In this document: piece by piece, positions 9,146 to 21,131 of the stretch
Layout of the letters: every line of letters begins with the position of its first letter
How positions within the stretch are numbered: the first letter of the stretch is position 1
Assembly: GCA_963680875.1 (NCBI GenBank)
Contig: OY804579.1
Location: forward strand, 17,841,804 to 17,905,803
Direction: 5' to 3'
Length of the DNA: 64,000 nt
From: Bathymodiolus brooksi
Taxonomy: Eukaryota > Mollusca > Bivalvia > Mytilida > Modiolidae
Made by a program: the position numbers and the translations under genes
Notes under the pieces: model-generated
Databases searched by the model: none
Told to the model about the DNA's origin: nothing
What the model saw: the letters and a program-made list of their open reading frames with translations, nothing else

Positions 9146-12100
9146 CACGCTAACAGCAAAGCAGCAAATTATTATGTAAGTTCATGTTTTCTACGTAAAA
9201 TCTGGATGAATAATTTGATTAGATATTAATCGTCCAATCACATCACTCAATTGGTATAGAAAAGATACATATGTATGATACAAACATAGTTTATTTGCCA
9301 AAATGAATTAGACACCAGTTATTCTAACTTAATGAAGTATTCTGCATGGATAGTTTCACATACAATAATCTAGATAGACATGTATTATGCATATGCAAGA
9401 CTACCGAAGAAATGGCCTTTACAATGACAAGCTTATATGAAATTTTTTTTAATACTACATGCTTCACCATTATCGAGAAAATAGCTATCGAAAAAATGAC
9501 GAAGGTGATCGCAACTTAAAAATATTTATTTACGAAGACGTTCGTAACTTTTGTTATAGATGATCGTAACTTTTTGATGCCGCTGGTAACTTTGGTTGAT
9601 ATGCATTACGTATATTGGACTTACGACTTGAACAGTCGCATTAACATGACCATACTTTGCTTTGAGACGTGTAATTGAAATTATATCTAACGTTCACAAA
9701 TCATACTGGTTTGGAAGATTTCTATATTTGAGATTAGCTTCCATTTCATTACAACATCAGTCATAAACTATTAACTAGCTTTACGATAATATCTTTGTCA
9801 GATACATCGGAGATACAACCCCAAACGAAACAAGAAGGACGTTTTATCTAAATATATGCTGTATCTTGTATACATGTATGTTCAAGTACCGCGAGGGAAA
9901 GTCTATCCTGTTATTGGTAGAGACAAATCTTACTTTGTCAGAAACCATTCTAAATATAATAATAAATATTAACAGGACGAGATCAATCGAATGTTAGGGT
10001 TTTTAATCGACAACATATTTGTCCTGTTTGATGGACGGGTGTTTCAACAAACGATGGTTGGATACGAATTGTGAATCGTGATCCGCTACTTGCTAATTTG
10101 CTTCTACATTCTTATGATGCAGACTTCCTTCAAATGCTTTTCAAGAATAAAGATAGAAATTTTGTTGATATTTATCTACATCTTATCTATTCAAATGAGC
10201 TTAAAGTTGTTAAGGATACTACTGATACTCAAAAGCTGAGACTTACCTTGACCTTCACCTTGAAGTCGACAACGAAGGAAGATTAAAGCAAAACTCTACG
10301 TCAAACGCGATTACTTCAACATTCCAATAGTCAACTTCCCCTACATCAGTAGCAATATTCAAGCACCACAAGCGCATTGAGTTTACATTTCACAACTGAT
10401 ACATTATTCTAGATCTTGTGCCCAGTACTGTGATTTTCTGGACAGAGCCCAGCTGCTGACGCAAATGCTACTCAAACAAGGCTACGATGCTCCTATATAC
10501 GGTCTACATCACAATCTGGTTGACAGTTACAAAATATGCATATTTCAAATGACATTAGATCTTTTACTTCTTATGTAGATGTTTTCTTTCCTCTACCAGT
10601 GACAAGACTTGACTGTATATATGAGTAACACGGTGGGTGTCTTATAAGAAGCAGGAACTGCTTTCCATTCGTGAGCACCTGAGTTCATCCCTGGTTTTTG
10701 GTGGGGGTCCGTGTTCCACATTTTGTTCAGTTTATTGTGTTGTTCTATTATGTGTCTTTACGTTTTGAGTTCCGTGTTGTGATGTCCCTCACGATTTCCG
10801 AATGAAATAACCTTCATAATGAAAAGATTGGAAAGCCAAATAATTTAAAAGTCTTTCGGAGGAAGAGAACCAAAGGGCCTAAACAGAATAGTCAAAGTCG
10901 TCTAAGGTCACATATGACTGAGGGGATGAGGGAAGAGAATCTTAAGTTTATTAATAATTACATTATTCCAGGTCTGTGAATTACAACACACGTAACAATA
11001 TTCTATACAATATTCAGTTATATTGTGCTGGTTAGTTTTATTGTTAACGGAAACCGAATTAAAATAACCGACCTGTCAGAAGTAACTGACATTATACATG
11101 GAATCGAACTTGGAAGCAATCTTAGTGATCATATTAGTTTGCTGTGTAATGGTTTTGTTTTGCTTGTCATGGTAAGTCTGTTGTTTTGCCCTTTTTCTAT
11201 TAGCCGTTGTATTGTCTGTTCTTCTGCGACTTACCGCGTCTGATTACCACTTTGGTATCTTCAAGTTTTTCTTCGCATGTGCATTCACTAACTTAACTAT
11301 ACAATTAGAATGCACCAACACAATGCAAAACATTGTTTAGATTCTCTTACGTCGCATGGCCGACGACTGGGAACGAATCTAAGATACAGTTTAGCCTTCG
11401 TAAGAAGAAATGGAAGAAGAGTTTGAAAATACCAAAGGGGCAATTATAAAACAAAGATTCCAATATAACATATAATCGTGTCTGGTATGTAAAGCCATTC
11501 AAATCTCAATACCTAGATACCGGATAACTTGAGATGGTGCCAAGAAGCAATTGTATGTCTTTATTGGACATAAAACGTTAACCTATAATATAAGACCGGA
11601 TATTGCGTATACAATATACAATACTATTTTTTTTTAAATTCAACGTAAATAACAAATGTGTCTCATGAAAAAAGTTATTATTCACAAGAAGATAACACAA
11701 GCTGAAATCGAATTAAAGCCCTGACACCGATTTTCTTCAAAAGTTATTTTTCTGGGTAATAACCTGCTGAATTAAGACAAAGAATTTTACAGGTTCTTAC
11801 TAAACTGATTTCCACTTTGGTATCTTCAAACTCTTCTTAAGATAAATATTTTAAGGGATCGTCTCATATTATCTTTCAAAATATTTTTCGGAAGATCGAA
11901 GATATCAACATCTTGTACAAAAACATGTTTGCTTTTTCCTACATATGACGAAATATGGATTTGACAATTACATTTTTTGTCTAATATGATACAAGTTTTT
12001 GAATCATATCTCATCAGTTGTGTAAACCACACTTAATACTCTGTGTAAAGTGTACCAATACAATATACATTTATTGTGTGTGTATCATTTAACTATATAG

Positions 12101-12681
12101 TAACCTATCATATTAATCAATAATACTGCATATATTATTAGTCCTATATCATTTACATCACAACCATATGAATAGGGGTTCAGCTACACACCCACCGGGG
12201 GGGGGGGGGGTCACTTCCTATACACTTGTATATACAGACGTGCCGCTGAATTGGGTCGGTTTTTTGAGCTGTCAAATATATGTCTAGGGTGGAAAATTTG
12301 CATTAGGATATGTCAATGGGTGGTAATCGGTAAGCAAATATTATATGAATGAGTCTTATCTTTAATATTATACATTAATACACAGATAAATTCCTATGTC
12401 TGATTACTACGATCTGCAGTCGATCTCCTGCGAGGAATCTGACATTTAATCCTCCGATAATTAAACAATCAAGTGTACACACCTCTACTTCCTGAAATAT
12501 GGGAGTTACCGACACGAGTCCTGCATTAAGTTATTACACTTGTACCTTTCCTACATTCAAATTAATAACGTTTGTTATCTGTCGGAACTTATGTCTTACA
12601 TCATAGACATCTCGTCATCCTATTTATTTTCTTTCTTTTTTTTTTTTAGCTTAAAGGAGTTCCAAATTATTTAAAATATCA
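9146..12681 (-). repeat. Inverted copy of the TLR upstream (alpha) segment, matches about 38905-42465
   Basis: Reverse complement of the segment upstream of the intact TLR. It holds an RT-like pseudogene (about 9998-10640), tails of the same retroelement family (10820-11275, 11405-11445 and 11810-11845), a run of 14 G at 12197-12210 (18 C in the copy at 39381-39398), and otherwise AT-rich DNA with no recognisable gene. The homology stops abruptly at 12681, where sequence in the opposite orientation begins. Confidence 0.85.
9998..10640 (+). pseudogene. RT-like retroelement remnant lacking the YIDD region
   Basis: Translation gives IDNIFVLFDGRVFQQT, then RDPLLANLLLHSYDADFLQ, then a block with YLHLIYSNELKVVKDTTDTQ, with the frame changing near 10230 and several stops afterwards. 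In related RT-like proteins a catalytic YIDD-containing stretch lies between the YDADFLQ and YLHLIY blocks; here the two are almost joined, so the catalytic box is deleted. The copies at 24380-25170, 41060-41600 and 54580-55120 (all -) share this deletion, so it preceded the segmental duplications. The element is dead. Confidence 0.65.
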
Positions 12682-12682
12682 A

Positions 12683-13034
12683 TGTATGGACCACTTCAAA
12701 CTTATCTGGAAAAAATCAAGGCTTCAAACCTGGAATACATGAAAGGGATTTTGAAGCAGGAAAATATATTTTTGTGATTTCAAGTTCATTTCTGTAAAGT
12801 GACTGGGGTCAGTATGAATTAGATATGGCAAGAATACACATGTTTCAACAGAATAGAGAAATGTTAATAGTCATTATATTGGAGGATATGAGTATCAGTA
12901 GAATGCCTGCACGTCTGAAACAAATATAGGAGAGCATCTCGTGCCTTCAAGCAGACGACAATGTCCGTGGATGTTCAAATCCTGATAGCAGTCATACATT
13001 TTGGAAAAGATTAAACCAAGCAATGTCTGTATAA
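12683..13034 (+). pseudogene. TIR-domain fragment, TLR pseudogene 27440-type
   Basis: The fragment starts mid-TIR with tgtatggaccac (box YGPLQTYLEK) immediately at the inversion breakpoint and runs to the TLR stop codon at 13032-13034. It shares the specific defects of the pseudogene at 27440-29790: the 1-bp loss turning KNQGF into KIKAS, loss of the segment between the BB loop and FVISSSF, the stop after SSFL, and a Trp-to-stop change. It still keeps 12 bp (CTGGGGTCAGTA) that the 27440 copy has lost, so it is a sister and not a later copy. Without an ectodomain it cannot be functional. Confidence 0.9.
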
Positions 13035-16000
13035 AGATAATTATAATTGTGATAAATTGACATTGTTACCACGTGGTATATACGTGTTATAGTGCATTGT
13101 TTTGAATATTAGATTTTAAAGCACTTTGTATACGTTATAAAACCCAATATCACTTATTACTATTGAAGATAACGCTAGAAATTACAAGTAAAGTACTGAT
13201 TTATAACTGTCTAATTAATTATTATAATTATGTTGTTCACCATATTTTCTGTCGTTTGACCCTTTAGTAGTTTTTGACTTATCGATGAGACCGGACGGTT
13301 TATATTCATATCATATATGTTTATATCTTCATTCCATCAAACAGAAAATCAAAACAATAGCCATTATACAAAAAGAATTTGTAAAACTAATATTACAATA
13401 AGAAGGAACAGCACAAGTAAATCTATAAATAGAAAAACACATTAGAATGAAATATAAAATTATAATGACCAATAGAGATTAGTGTTATGGTGCTTAACGC
13501 CACTTTCACCAATATTTCAGCTATATCGTGGCGGTCAGTTTTATTTGTGCAAGAAAACGGAGTACCCGGAGAAAACAACATACCTGCCGACACACACTGA
13601 CAAACTTTATCACATAATGTGGTATCGAGTACACCTCGCCTGAGCGGGGTACGAACTCACAACGTAGAATATAGAGTGAGTGATTGTTGCTTAACCCCAA
13701 TTCAGCAATTTTTCAGCTATATCATGGCGAGAATAAGTTAATTTTTAATGAGATGATGATGAGGTCCGCTTTGTACCAGACCAACACGCGGATTTGTAGT
13801 GTTATCTCATTAAAACAACAGTCCGCAGATAGACATGTCGCCCCACTAGGACACATTATTCTGATTCCGCAACATAATAGAACAGACAACACAATGAATG
13901 AGGAAAGGACCGGGAAGTGCTTACGATAAATGGAACATATCCGTGGTCATTTGTGACACAGACTTCCCTGTTTCTTTCCTCGTTCATGACTTATCATCGG
14001 GTGTGTTACTAGATTAACACACCTGGTGTCACTAGTGAAGCAGGAACGGCTCACCCTTCCGGAGAACCTGAATTCACCCCCGGCATTTAGTGGGGGTTCG
14101 TGTTACTCGATCTTTAGTTTTATATGTATGTTTTGTAGATCGTTGTTTGTCCTTTTTTACTCTTATTTTTGCCCATTGTGTTGTCTGTTCTTCGAAATAC
14201 GAATTTTGAATACCCGTTTGGTATTTTCAAACTCTTCTTTATGGGGTGGGCAATATACATTCTTTGACATCTGTAACTGAGACGAAAAAAACCCTAATAA
14301 AGGAATCACTCCTTTATTCAAATTTTCCGAGGTATCAAATTATATTTTCTTTTGTATATGAGTACTTCCTTGTAGTTGTGAATGTGTTTATCTTAAAAAA
14401 TATTTTTTTGTATTTAATTGAATTTGTTTGATTATGTCACGATATTATACAATCACAGCCTTCTGATTAGATCAATACGCTTTTTATTGCCTCGATACAT
14501 ATAATTGCTCATTATAAGACTTATCAAGGGCGTACTAGATACCCCACACTCGATATGTTTTTATCTAAAGTTTTTGACATGTCCTTTTACATTTTACTTC
14601 AAAATAAAAAGAACTAAAAACAATAAAAGTGACTTGATATTTATATAAAATGCGCTTTTTACAAAGACACTGTAAACTTTTAATAATGTGTTGAAAAGTT
14701 TTTGTTTTTCAGTATGCAACATGATATTTTAAATAATTTGGAACTCCTTTAAGCTAAAAAAAAAAAAAAAAGAAAGAAAATAAATAGGATGACGAGATGT
14801 TTATGATGTAAAACATAAGCTCCGTCATATAGCAAACGTTGTTAATTTGAATATAGGAAATGTACAACTGTAATAACTTACTGCAGGACTCGTGCCGGTA
14901 ACTCCCATATTTCAGGAAGTAGAGGTGTGTAGCTGAACCTCTATTCATATGGTTGTGATGTAAATGATATAGGACTAATGATATATACAGTAGTATAGTA
15001 CCTTGCATATTATTGATTAATATGATAAGTTACTATATAGTTAAATGATACACACACAATAAATGCATATTGCATTGGTACACTTTACACAGAGTATTAA
15101 GTGTGGTTTACACAACTGATGAGATATGATTCCAAAACTTGTAACATATTAAAAAAAAATATATAATTGTCAAATCCATCTTTCGTCATATGTAGGCAAG
15201 AGCAAACATGTTTTTGTACAAGATGTTGATATCTTCGATCTTCCAAAAAATATTTTGAAAGATTATATGAGACGATCCCTTAAAATATTTATCTTAGGAA
15301 GAGATGGAAGATACCAAAGGGGAAATCAGTTTAATACGATCTTGTAAAATTCTTTGTCTTAATTCAGATTAGTACGCAGAAAAATAACACTTGAAGAAAA
15401 TCGGTGTCAGGGCTTTAATTCGATTTCAGCTTGTGTTATCTTCTTGTGAATAATAACTTTTTTCATGAGACACATTTGATATTTACGTTGAATTTTAAAC
15501 ACATAGTATTCTATATGTAAGTATTTTATTGTCTTAACAATGTATAATAGAAAATATATTTTCCCCAAGGTAATACAGTAGTTTAACAGACTGAGTTGCT
15601 GAATTAGGTGGTTCGTCTTTACCTTCAGTTGTTTGTGGAAGGGCGCAAGTCTTATTTATGTTATATGTGTTTGCCTCCGTACAGTGGTGTCCAACCCATA
15701 TTGTGTTGTGTTTTGCTTTGCTTTTCTTCTTCTTGTGTACCCTATGTTTCCAGTTTCTCTGGATTGTCCATTTTTGATTGCCTCTTTGGTATTCTTTAAT
15801 GTTTATTTAATTTTGAGGGGTTTGGAAAGTTGCGTGATAGACACTATAAGACTTCGTAGACAGCGTGCGCAATATCCGGTCTTACATTATAGGTTAATGT
15901 TTTATATCCAATAAAGACATAAAATTGTTTATTGGCACCATCTCAATTTATCCGGTATTTAGGTATTGAGATTTGAATGGCTTTACATACGAGACACGAT

Positions 16001-16602
16001 TATATGTTATATTGGAATCTATGCAATGTTTTGCATTGTGTTGGTGCATTCTAATTGTACAGTTAAATTAGTGAATACACACGCGAAGAAAAACTTGGAG
16101 ATACCAAAGTGGTAATCAGACGCGGTAAGTAGCAGAAGAACAGACAATACAACGCTAATAGAAAAAGGGCAAAACAACAGACTTACGATGACAAACACCA
16201 CTACACAACAAACTAAAGATCACTAAGATTGCTTCCAAGTTCGATTCCGTGTTACTTCTGACAGGTCGGTTATTTTAATTCGGTTTCCGTTAACAATAAA
16301 ACTAACCAGCACAATATAACTGAATATTGTATAGAATAGTGTTACGTGTGTTGTAATTCACAGACCCTTAATAATGTAATTACATATGTATTAATAAAAT
16401 TAAAATTATCTCCCCTCATCCCCTCAGGCATAATGTGACCTTAGACGACTTTGATTATTCTGCTTAGGCGCTTTGGTTCTCTTCTTCCGAAAGACGTTTA
16501 TATTATTTGGCTTTCCAATCTTTTGATTATGAAGGCTATTTCATGCAGAAATCGTGAGGGAAATCACAACACGGATCTCAGAACGTAAATAATCTTAATT
16601 TA
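13035..16602 (+). repeat. Alpha intergenic segment, copy 1 (matches 29791-33537)
   Basis: A near-identical direct copy of 29791-33537. In order: the conserved TLR 3' flank, a degraded SINE (about 13485-13680), one arm of an RT-like retroelement tail (13895-14245), AT-rich DNA, a second tail subfamily (15610-15830) and an inverted tail (16080-16215). The left arm of the tail pair seen at 30640-31165 has been lost through a deletion of about 170 bp at 13896. No host gene is seen. At 16602 the TLR upstream sequence ends and TIR sequence begins. Confidence 0.85.
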
Positions 16603-16757
16603 TGGAGGATATGAGTATCAGTAGAATGCCTGAACGTCTGCAACAAATATGGGAGAGCATCACGTGCCTTGAAGCAGACGACATTGTCCGTGGATGTTCA
16701 AATCCTGATAGCAGTCATACATTTTGGAAAAGATTAAACCAAGCAATGTCTGTATAA
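16603..16757 (+). pseudogene. TIR C-terminal fragment, TLR pseudogene 33594-type
   Basis: The last 51 codons of a TLR (from EDMSISRMPERLQQIWES to the stop at 16755-16757) joined directly to the TLR upstream sequence cttaattta. The substitutions (GAACGTCTGCAAC) are those of the pseudogene at 33594-36100. Comparison shows one deletion of about 2.4 kb corresponding to 33537-35946, which removed the promoter, ectodomain and most of the TIR domain. The box-3 FW motif (HTFWKRL) is retained. Confidence 0.9.
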
Positions 16758-19700
16758 AGATAGTTCTAATTGTGATAAATTGACATTGTTACCACGTGGT
16801 ATATACGTGTTATAGTGCATTGTTTTAAATATTAGATTTTAAAACACTTTGTATACGTTATAAAACCCAACATCACTTATTACTACTGAAGATAACACTG
16901 GAAATTACAAGTAAAGTACTGATTTAAAACTGTCTAATTAATTATTATAATTATGTTGTTCACAATATTTTCTGTCGTTTGGCACTTTTGTAGTTTTTGA
17001 CTCATCAATGAGACCGGATGGCTTGTATATATATATCATTTATGTTTTTATCTTCATTCCATCAAACAGAAAATTAAAACAATAGCCATTATACAAAAAG
17101 CATTTGTAAAACTAAAATTACAATAAGAAGGAACAACACAAGTAAATCTATAAATAAAAAAACACATTAGAATGAAATATAAAATTATAATGACCAATAG
17201 AGATTAGTGTTATGGTGTTTTAGAAAACCATCGACCTGCCGAAACACACTGACATACTTTATCACATCATGTTGTATCGAGTACACCTCGCCTGAGTGAG
17301 GTTCGTAATCACAACGTTAGTGGCGATAGGCACTGATTGCATAGGTAGTTATAAACCCATCATTATTCATTACTACTGAAGATAATACTGGCAATTACAA
17401 GTAATGTACTTATTTATAACTGTCTAATTAATTAATGTAATTATGTTGTTCACAATATTTTCCGTCGTTCGGCCCTTTAATAGTTTTTGACTTATCAATG
17501 AGACCTGAGTGTACGTGTGTAATGCTCTGATTAAATATCATGTATTTATCATCATTCCACCCAACAGAATTGCTTGATTGTTGTTTTGTTTTTGTTTTTG
17601 TTTGTTGTTGCTGTTTTTTATTGCTGTTTTTCTTTGTTGTTTTTTGTTGTTGTTGCTGTTTGGTTTTTTTAATTTATTTATATTTTTTCGTTATTTTTTG
17701 TTATGATTTGTTTGTTGTTGGTGGTGTTGTTTTTAAGGGAAGGAGTGGGGATGTACTACATATTTTACCTGTTTGTCAACTTGTGGAATTCCCTACACAT
17801 CCAAATCCCTTTCGGGCAATGTAAACTAATCTATCGAATTCGTCGTGTGTTGTCCTAAAAATGGTTAATTCTATGTTCTTATCTCTGCCTTTAAGTTGTA
17901 GCTTATTATTAAAATATAGAACGGAATTCGGACAACGCTGAACTGTATGCACGCCTTTTCAGAAAGTAGGTGTCAGATTTTGCGAAGTTGTCCAAAGTCA
18001 GTTCTGGAGATCTCAAACTAAGATGGTGACATTTATCGGTGATAAGTCGTGAATGAGGAAAGGACCGGGAAGTGTTTACGACAAGTGGAACATATCCGTG
18101 GTCATTTGTGACACAGATATTCCATAACGGTATGCCAAGTCATGGTGGCGACCGTAAACTTTTCGAAGTAATGACTTCAACTTTACCAAAAGGAACCCTT
18201 AGTTCAGTAGCTTCCTTGTTAGCAGCAACCCTCTATCAAGGAAATCCCGATAGGAATCACAAGCTCTGGAATATCGTATCATCTGAGAGATATATACTCC
18301 ATATGCAGGTGCTGCTGTAATGTTGCTACATATAAATGGAAAGTTCACACTGGGAAAATTGAAATCATCTCTTTTGTCGTAAAGTTTCGTTCTTAACCGA
18401 CCCTCACTCTCGATTTCGAGGTGTAGGTCAAGGTATGAAGCAGATCTATCAGTATCTGTGGTATCCTTTCTGCCAAAGACTTTTAGATTATTTGGCTTTC
18501 CATTCTTTTAATCGTACACGATGAAGATTATTTCAGACTCACGCCGTGCTCAATGGAATCCATGTCTACGTTTGTATTCCTATCACTGGGTTGATACCGT
18601 CGCTTGTGGACTATTAGTCCCATAGAGTATCATCCGACTAGGAACTGACATGGTTTATTCGATATATCTATTGTTGAAATTTGCAGTTTCTGAATAATGT
18701 AATCATTAATAAAACTAGGAACAGACAATACAATGGTCAAAAGAAAAACGACATAAGGCCAAGCAATACTCTACAAAACACTACACAGAAAACTGAGCAA
18801 CATGAACCTAGAAAAATCTGGGTTCATTGGACTCATTATTTTACATTATCATGCACAATAACGGCAAAAAAAAATCATTAAAGTATGATCTAAAATAAAA
18901 TAATTAACTGATTTGAAAAATTCCTAATTTATTTCCACACATTCTGGAATTCCGACAAGTACCAAGGTTAAATTCGATCAAACACCTTTGGAAATCCCCA
19001 AGAAAGGTGTCTCCTATAAAATATTCAATTGATTTACTAATTGTAATACAATATGCAAGGAAGTTTTAAAGGGAATCTTTCCTATTATTTTTGTTTAATT
19101 TCATACTGTATATATTTTTAGATTGTTAATTGTATATCTTCAACAGACCGTGTCATACTTGATCAACTTTTTATTCCCTTGGTTTAATGACTGCGTGGGC
19201 GTTACATAGATAAAATATAAATCAGCAATATCAATGTCGATCCGTGATTTTGTTGTATATTTTAATGATGGCGATGACAACGGTATATGGAATGGTCACA
19301 TACCAGTTTTATTTTTGATACAAAGATAACTGCAAAGTACGAGTCAATCAATGTAGCCAGTTATTACAGTGTATAGTGCAATTAATAATTTATGGTAATT
19401 CTTAATTACACAGACTAATACAACTGGACGTTTTGCATGGGAGGCAATTTGAGATATACAAAGCAGTGAATTCCTTATTAACACAAACTTTACCTAAAGT
19501 CCTTCGGGTTTTATTCAATGCATGCGTGAGCTGCCGGAGTTTATACATAGATAATTTCCTAAAAAAAACAGTGTTTAATCCTATAGGAAATAACCATTTA
19601 AGTCTGTCAATGAAAAATATAGCACGAGCTTAAAATTATTTCTTAGCCAATCATAAACGACAAATGTCATATTTGAAATTAAAAACGCAGATTACTACTT

Positions 19701-20262
19701 AAAGAAAAACACGTTAACATTTTATTTTGTTGTTTGCAGAGATAAACAGGTAGTCACAAGTTTATTGTTTTCAATAAATTGTATTTTAAAAAGTATTGAC
19801 ACAAATAAAAAGTAATGAAGATGCTTTGAATCATATCAAATAAAGTGAATTTTCATTAAATTAAAAGTTCAATAATGTGTGTCTTGAACTAGGAAGTGTT
19901 ATATATATCTAAGCATAAATTGATCATGCATATGTGCATCAAACTAAAAAGGGATAATAAAATATTGATATGTGCAAAAGTTTCAAAGATACATTTTGGG
20001 GAGATTTTTGTAAAAAAAAATAATATTTACTCAAAAAAATATTTTTTGCATAACCCTTTAAGGGTACATAATTATGCATGTATGATATGGAAGTAAATAC
20101 AAAATATAATGACAAAAAACAATTCATATTATATTATCACTTGATGCATAATAATATATCAACATCTGAATTTTGTTTTAAACATAGAATTTTTTGAAAA
20201 CCCTATTCTGGTCATAATATATAATATATTTCATGATATGTGGATTTGCATATATATATATA
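16758..20262 (+). repeat. Beta intergenic segment, copy 1 (matches 45009-50562, with internal deletion)
   Basis: A direct copy of the segment downstream of the intact TLR. It differs by a deletion of about 80 bp in the SINE at 17221 and by a loss of about 1.97 kb at 18038, where tgacatttatc joins ggtgataagtcg (corresponding to 46360-48337). It contains the TTG-rich tract (17570-17745) and an inverted RT-like remnant (18060-18470, minus strand, with in-frame stops). The rest is AT-rich without a recognisable gene. Confidence 0.85.
18060..18470 (-). pseudogene. RT-like retroelement remnant, tail deleted
   Basis: An inverted copy of the remnant at 3073-3450 with the same YGVYISQMIRYSRAC and KLYDKRDDFNFP signatures. 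Its 3' tail is missing because the 1.97-kb deletion at 18038 ends just beyond it. Confidence 0.65.
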
Positions 20263-20266
20263 TATA

Positions 20267-20612
20267 GAGGGAGTGGATGTGGTAGAGCGGTCTAGGGCAC
20301 TGGGCGTAAGGCTAAGCGAGTGGTGCTGCAGTGTATCAATGGTGTGGGTTCAAATCCCGTCGAGGGAAGAAAAAAAATTGACAGCTCTAAAATTTAATTC
20401 TAACACTGTTTGGTTTAATTTTCAGACGTATATATATATATATATATATACGTCTGAAAATTAAACTAGTGCTTGAATTAGATTTTTGAGCTGTCAAATT
20501 TTTGGTCTTCCCTTCACTGGATTTGAACTCACACCATTGATACACTGCAGCACCAATCGCTTAGACGTAAGTCAAACGCCCTAGACCACTCGACCACATC
20601 CACTCCATTCTA
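20267..20612. mobile_element. Inverted pair of tRNA-like SINEs, tail to tail
   Basis: The plus-strand arm (20267-20440) has box A (TGGTAGAGCGG) and box B (GGTTCAAATCCC). A second arm (20445-20612) is in reverse orientation. They meet at a perfect palindrome, TTTTCAGACG plus a TA run plus CGTCTGAAAA (20420-20460). Both outer ends are TA-rich and begin with gagggagtgg or its complement. The two arms differ from each other by more than the corresponding arms differ between loci, so the pair was formed before the beta segment was duplicated. No valid anticodon arm is seen, so neither is a tRNA gene. Confidence 0.75.
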
Positions 20613-20835
20613 TATATATCATTTGTCTTACTAAACAATCATAAAGGAAATATAGGTTTTAACACGCGATAACTAGTCATTTCCCCCCGAGAAACGGAGT
20701 ATTTCATGAGATCTTCGCATGAAATACCAATAATTTTGTTATTTACCATGAGAGAAACTTTGAATTTCGCATTTGAAAAAAAAATTGCGATTATCGCCTC
20801 TCATACCAATAAACAAATAACATATTGAATAAAGT

Positions 20836-21131
20836 GGACAATACATACCGTGCTGGAAAATACATACCATGCTGGAAAATACATACCATGCTGGAAAATA
20901 CATACCATGCTGGACAATGCATACCATGCTGGACAATACATACCATGCTAGAAAATACCATGCTGGAAAATACATACCATTCTGGAAAATACATACCATG
21001 CTGGAAAATCCGTACCATTCTGGACAATACATACCATGCTAGAAAATACATACCATGCTGGACAATACATACCATCCTAGAAAATACCATGCTGGAAAAT
21101 ACATACCATTCTGGAAAATACATACCATGCT
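20836..21131. repeat. 19-bp satellite (ATACCATGCTGGAAAATAC), about 15 units
   Basis: A tandem array with monomer ATACCATGCTGGAAAATAC and variants (GGACAATAC, CATTCTGG, CTAGAAAATACCATG with 5 bp lost). The shortened monomer appears at 20948 and again at 21077, giving a hint of a higher-order period of about 129 bp. Open frames on both strands here are produced by the repeat. The orthologous array at 51120-51323 has about 11 units. Confidence 0.9.

Noticed and set aside
20836..21131. CRISPR array
   Set aside because: The repeats are contiguous 19-bp units without unique spacers, in an animal genome.
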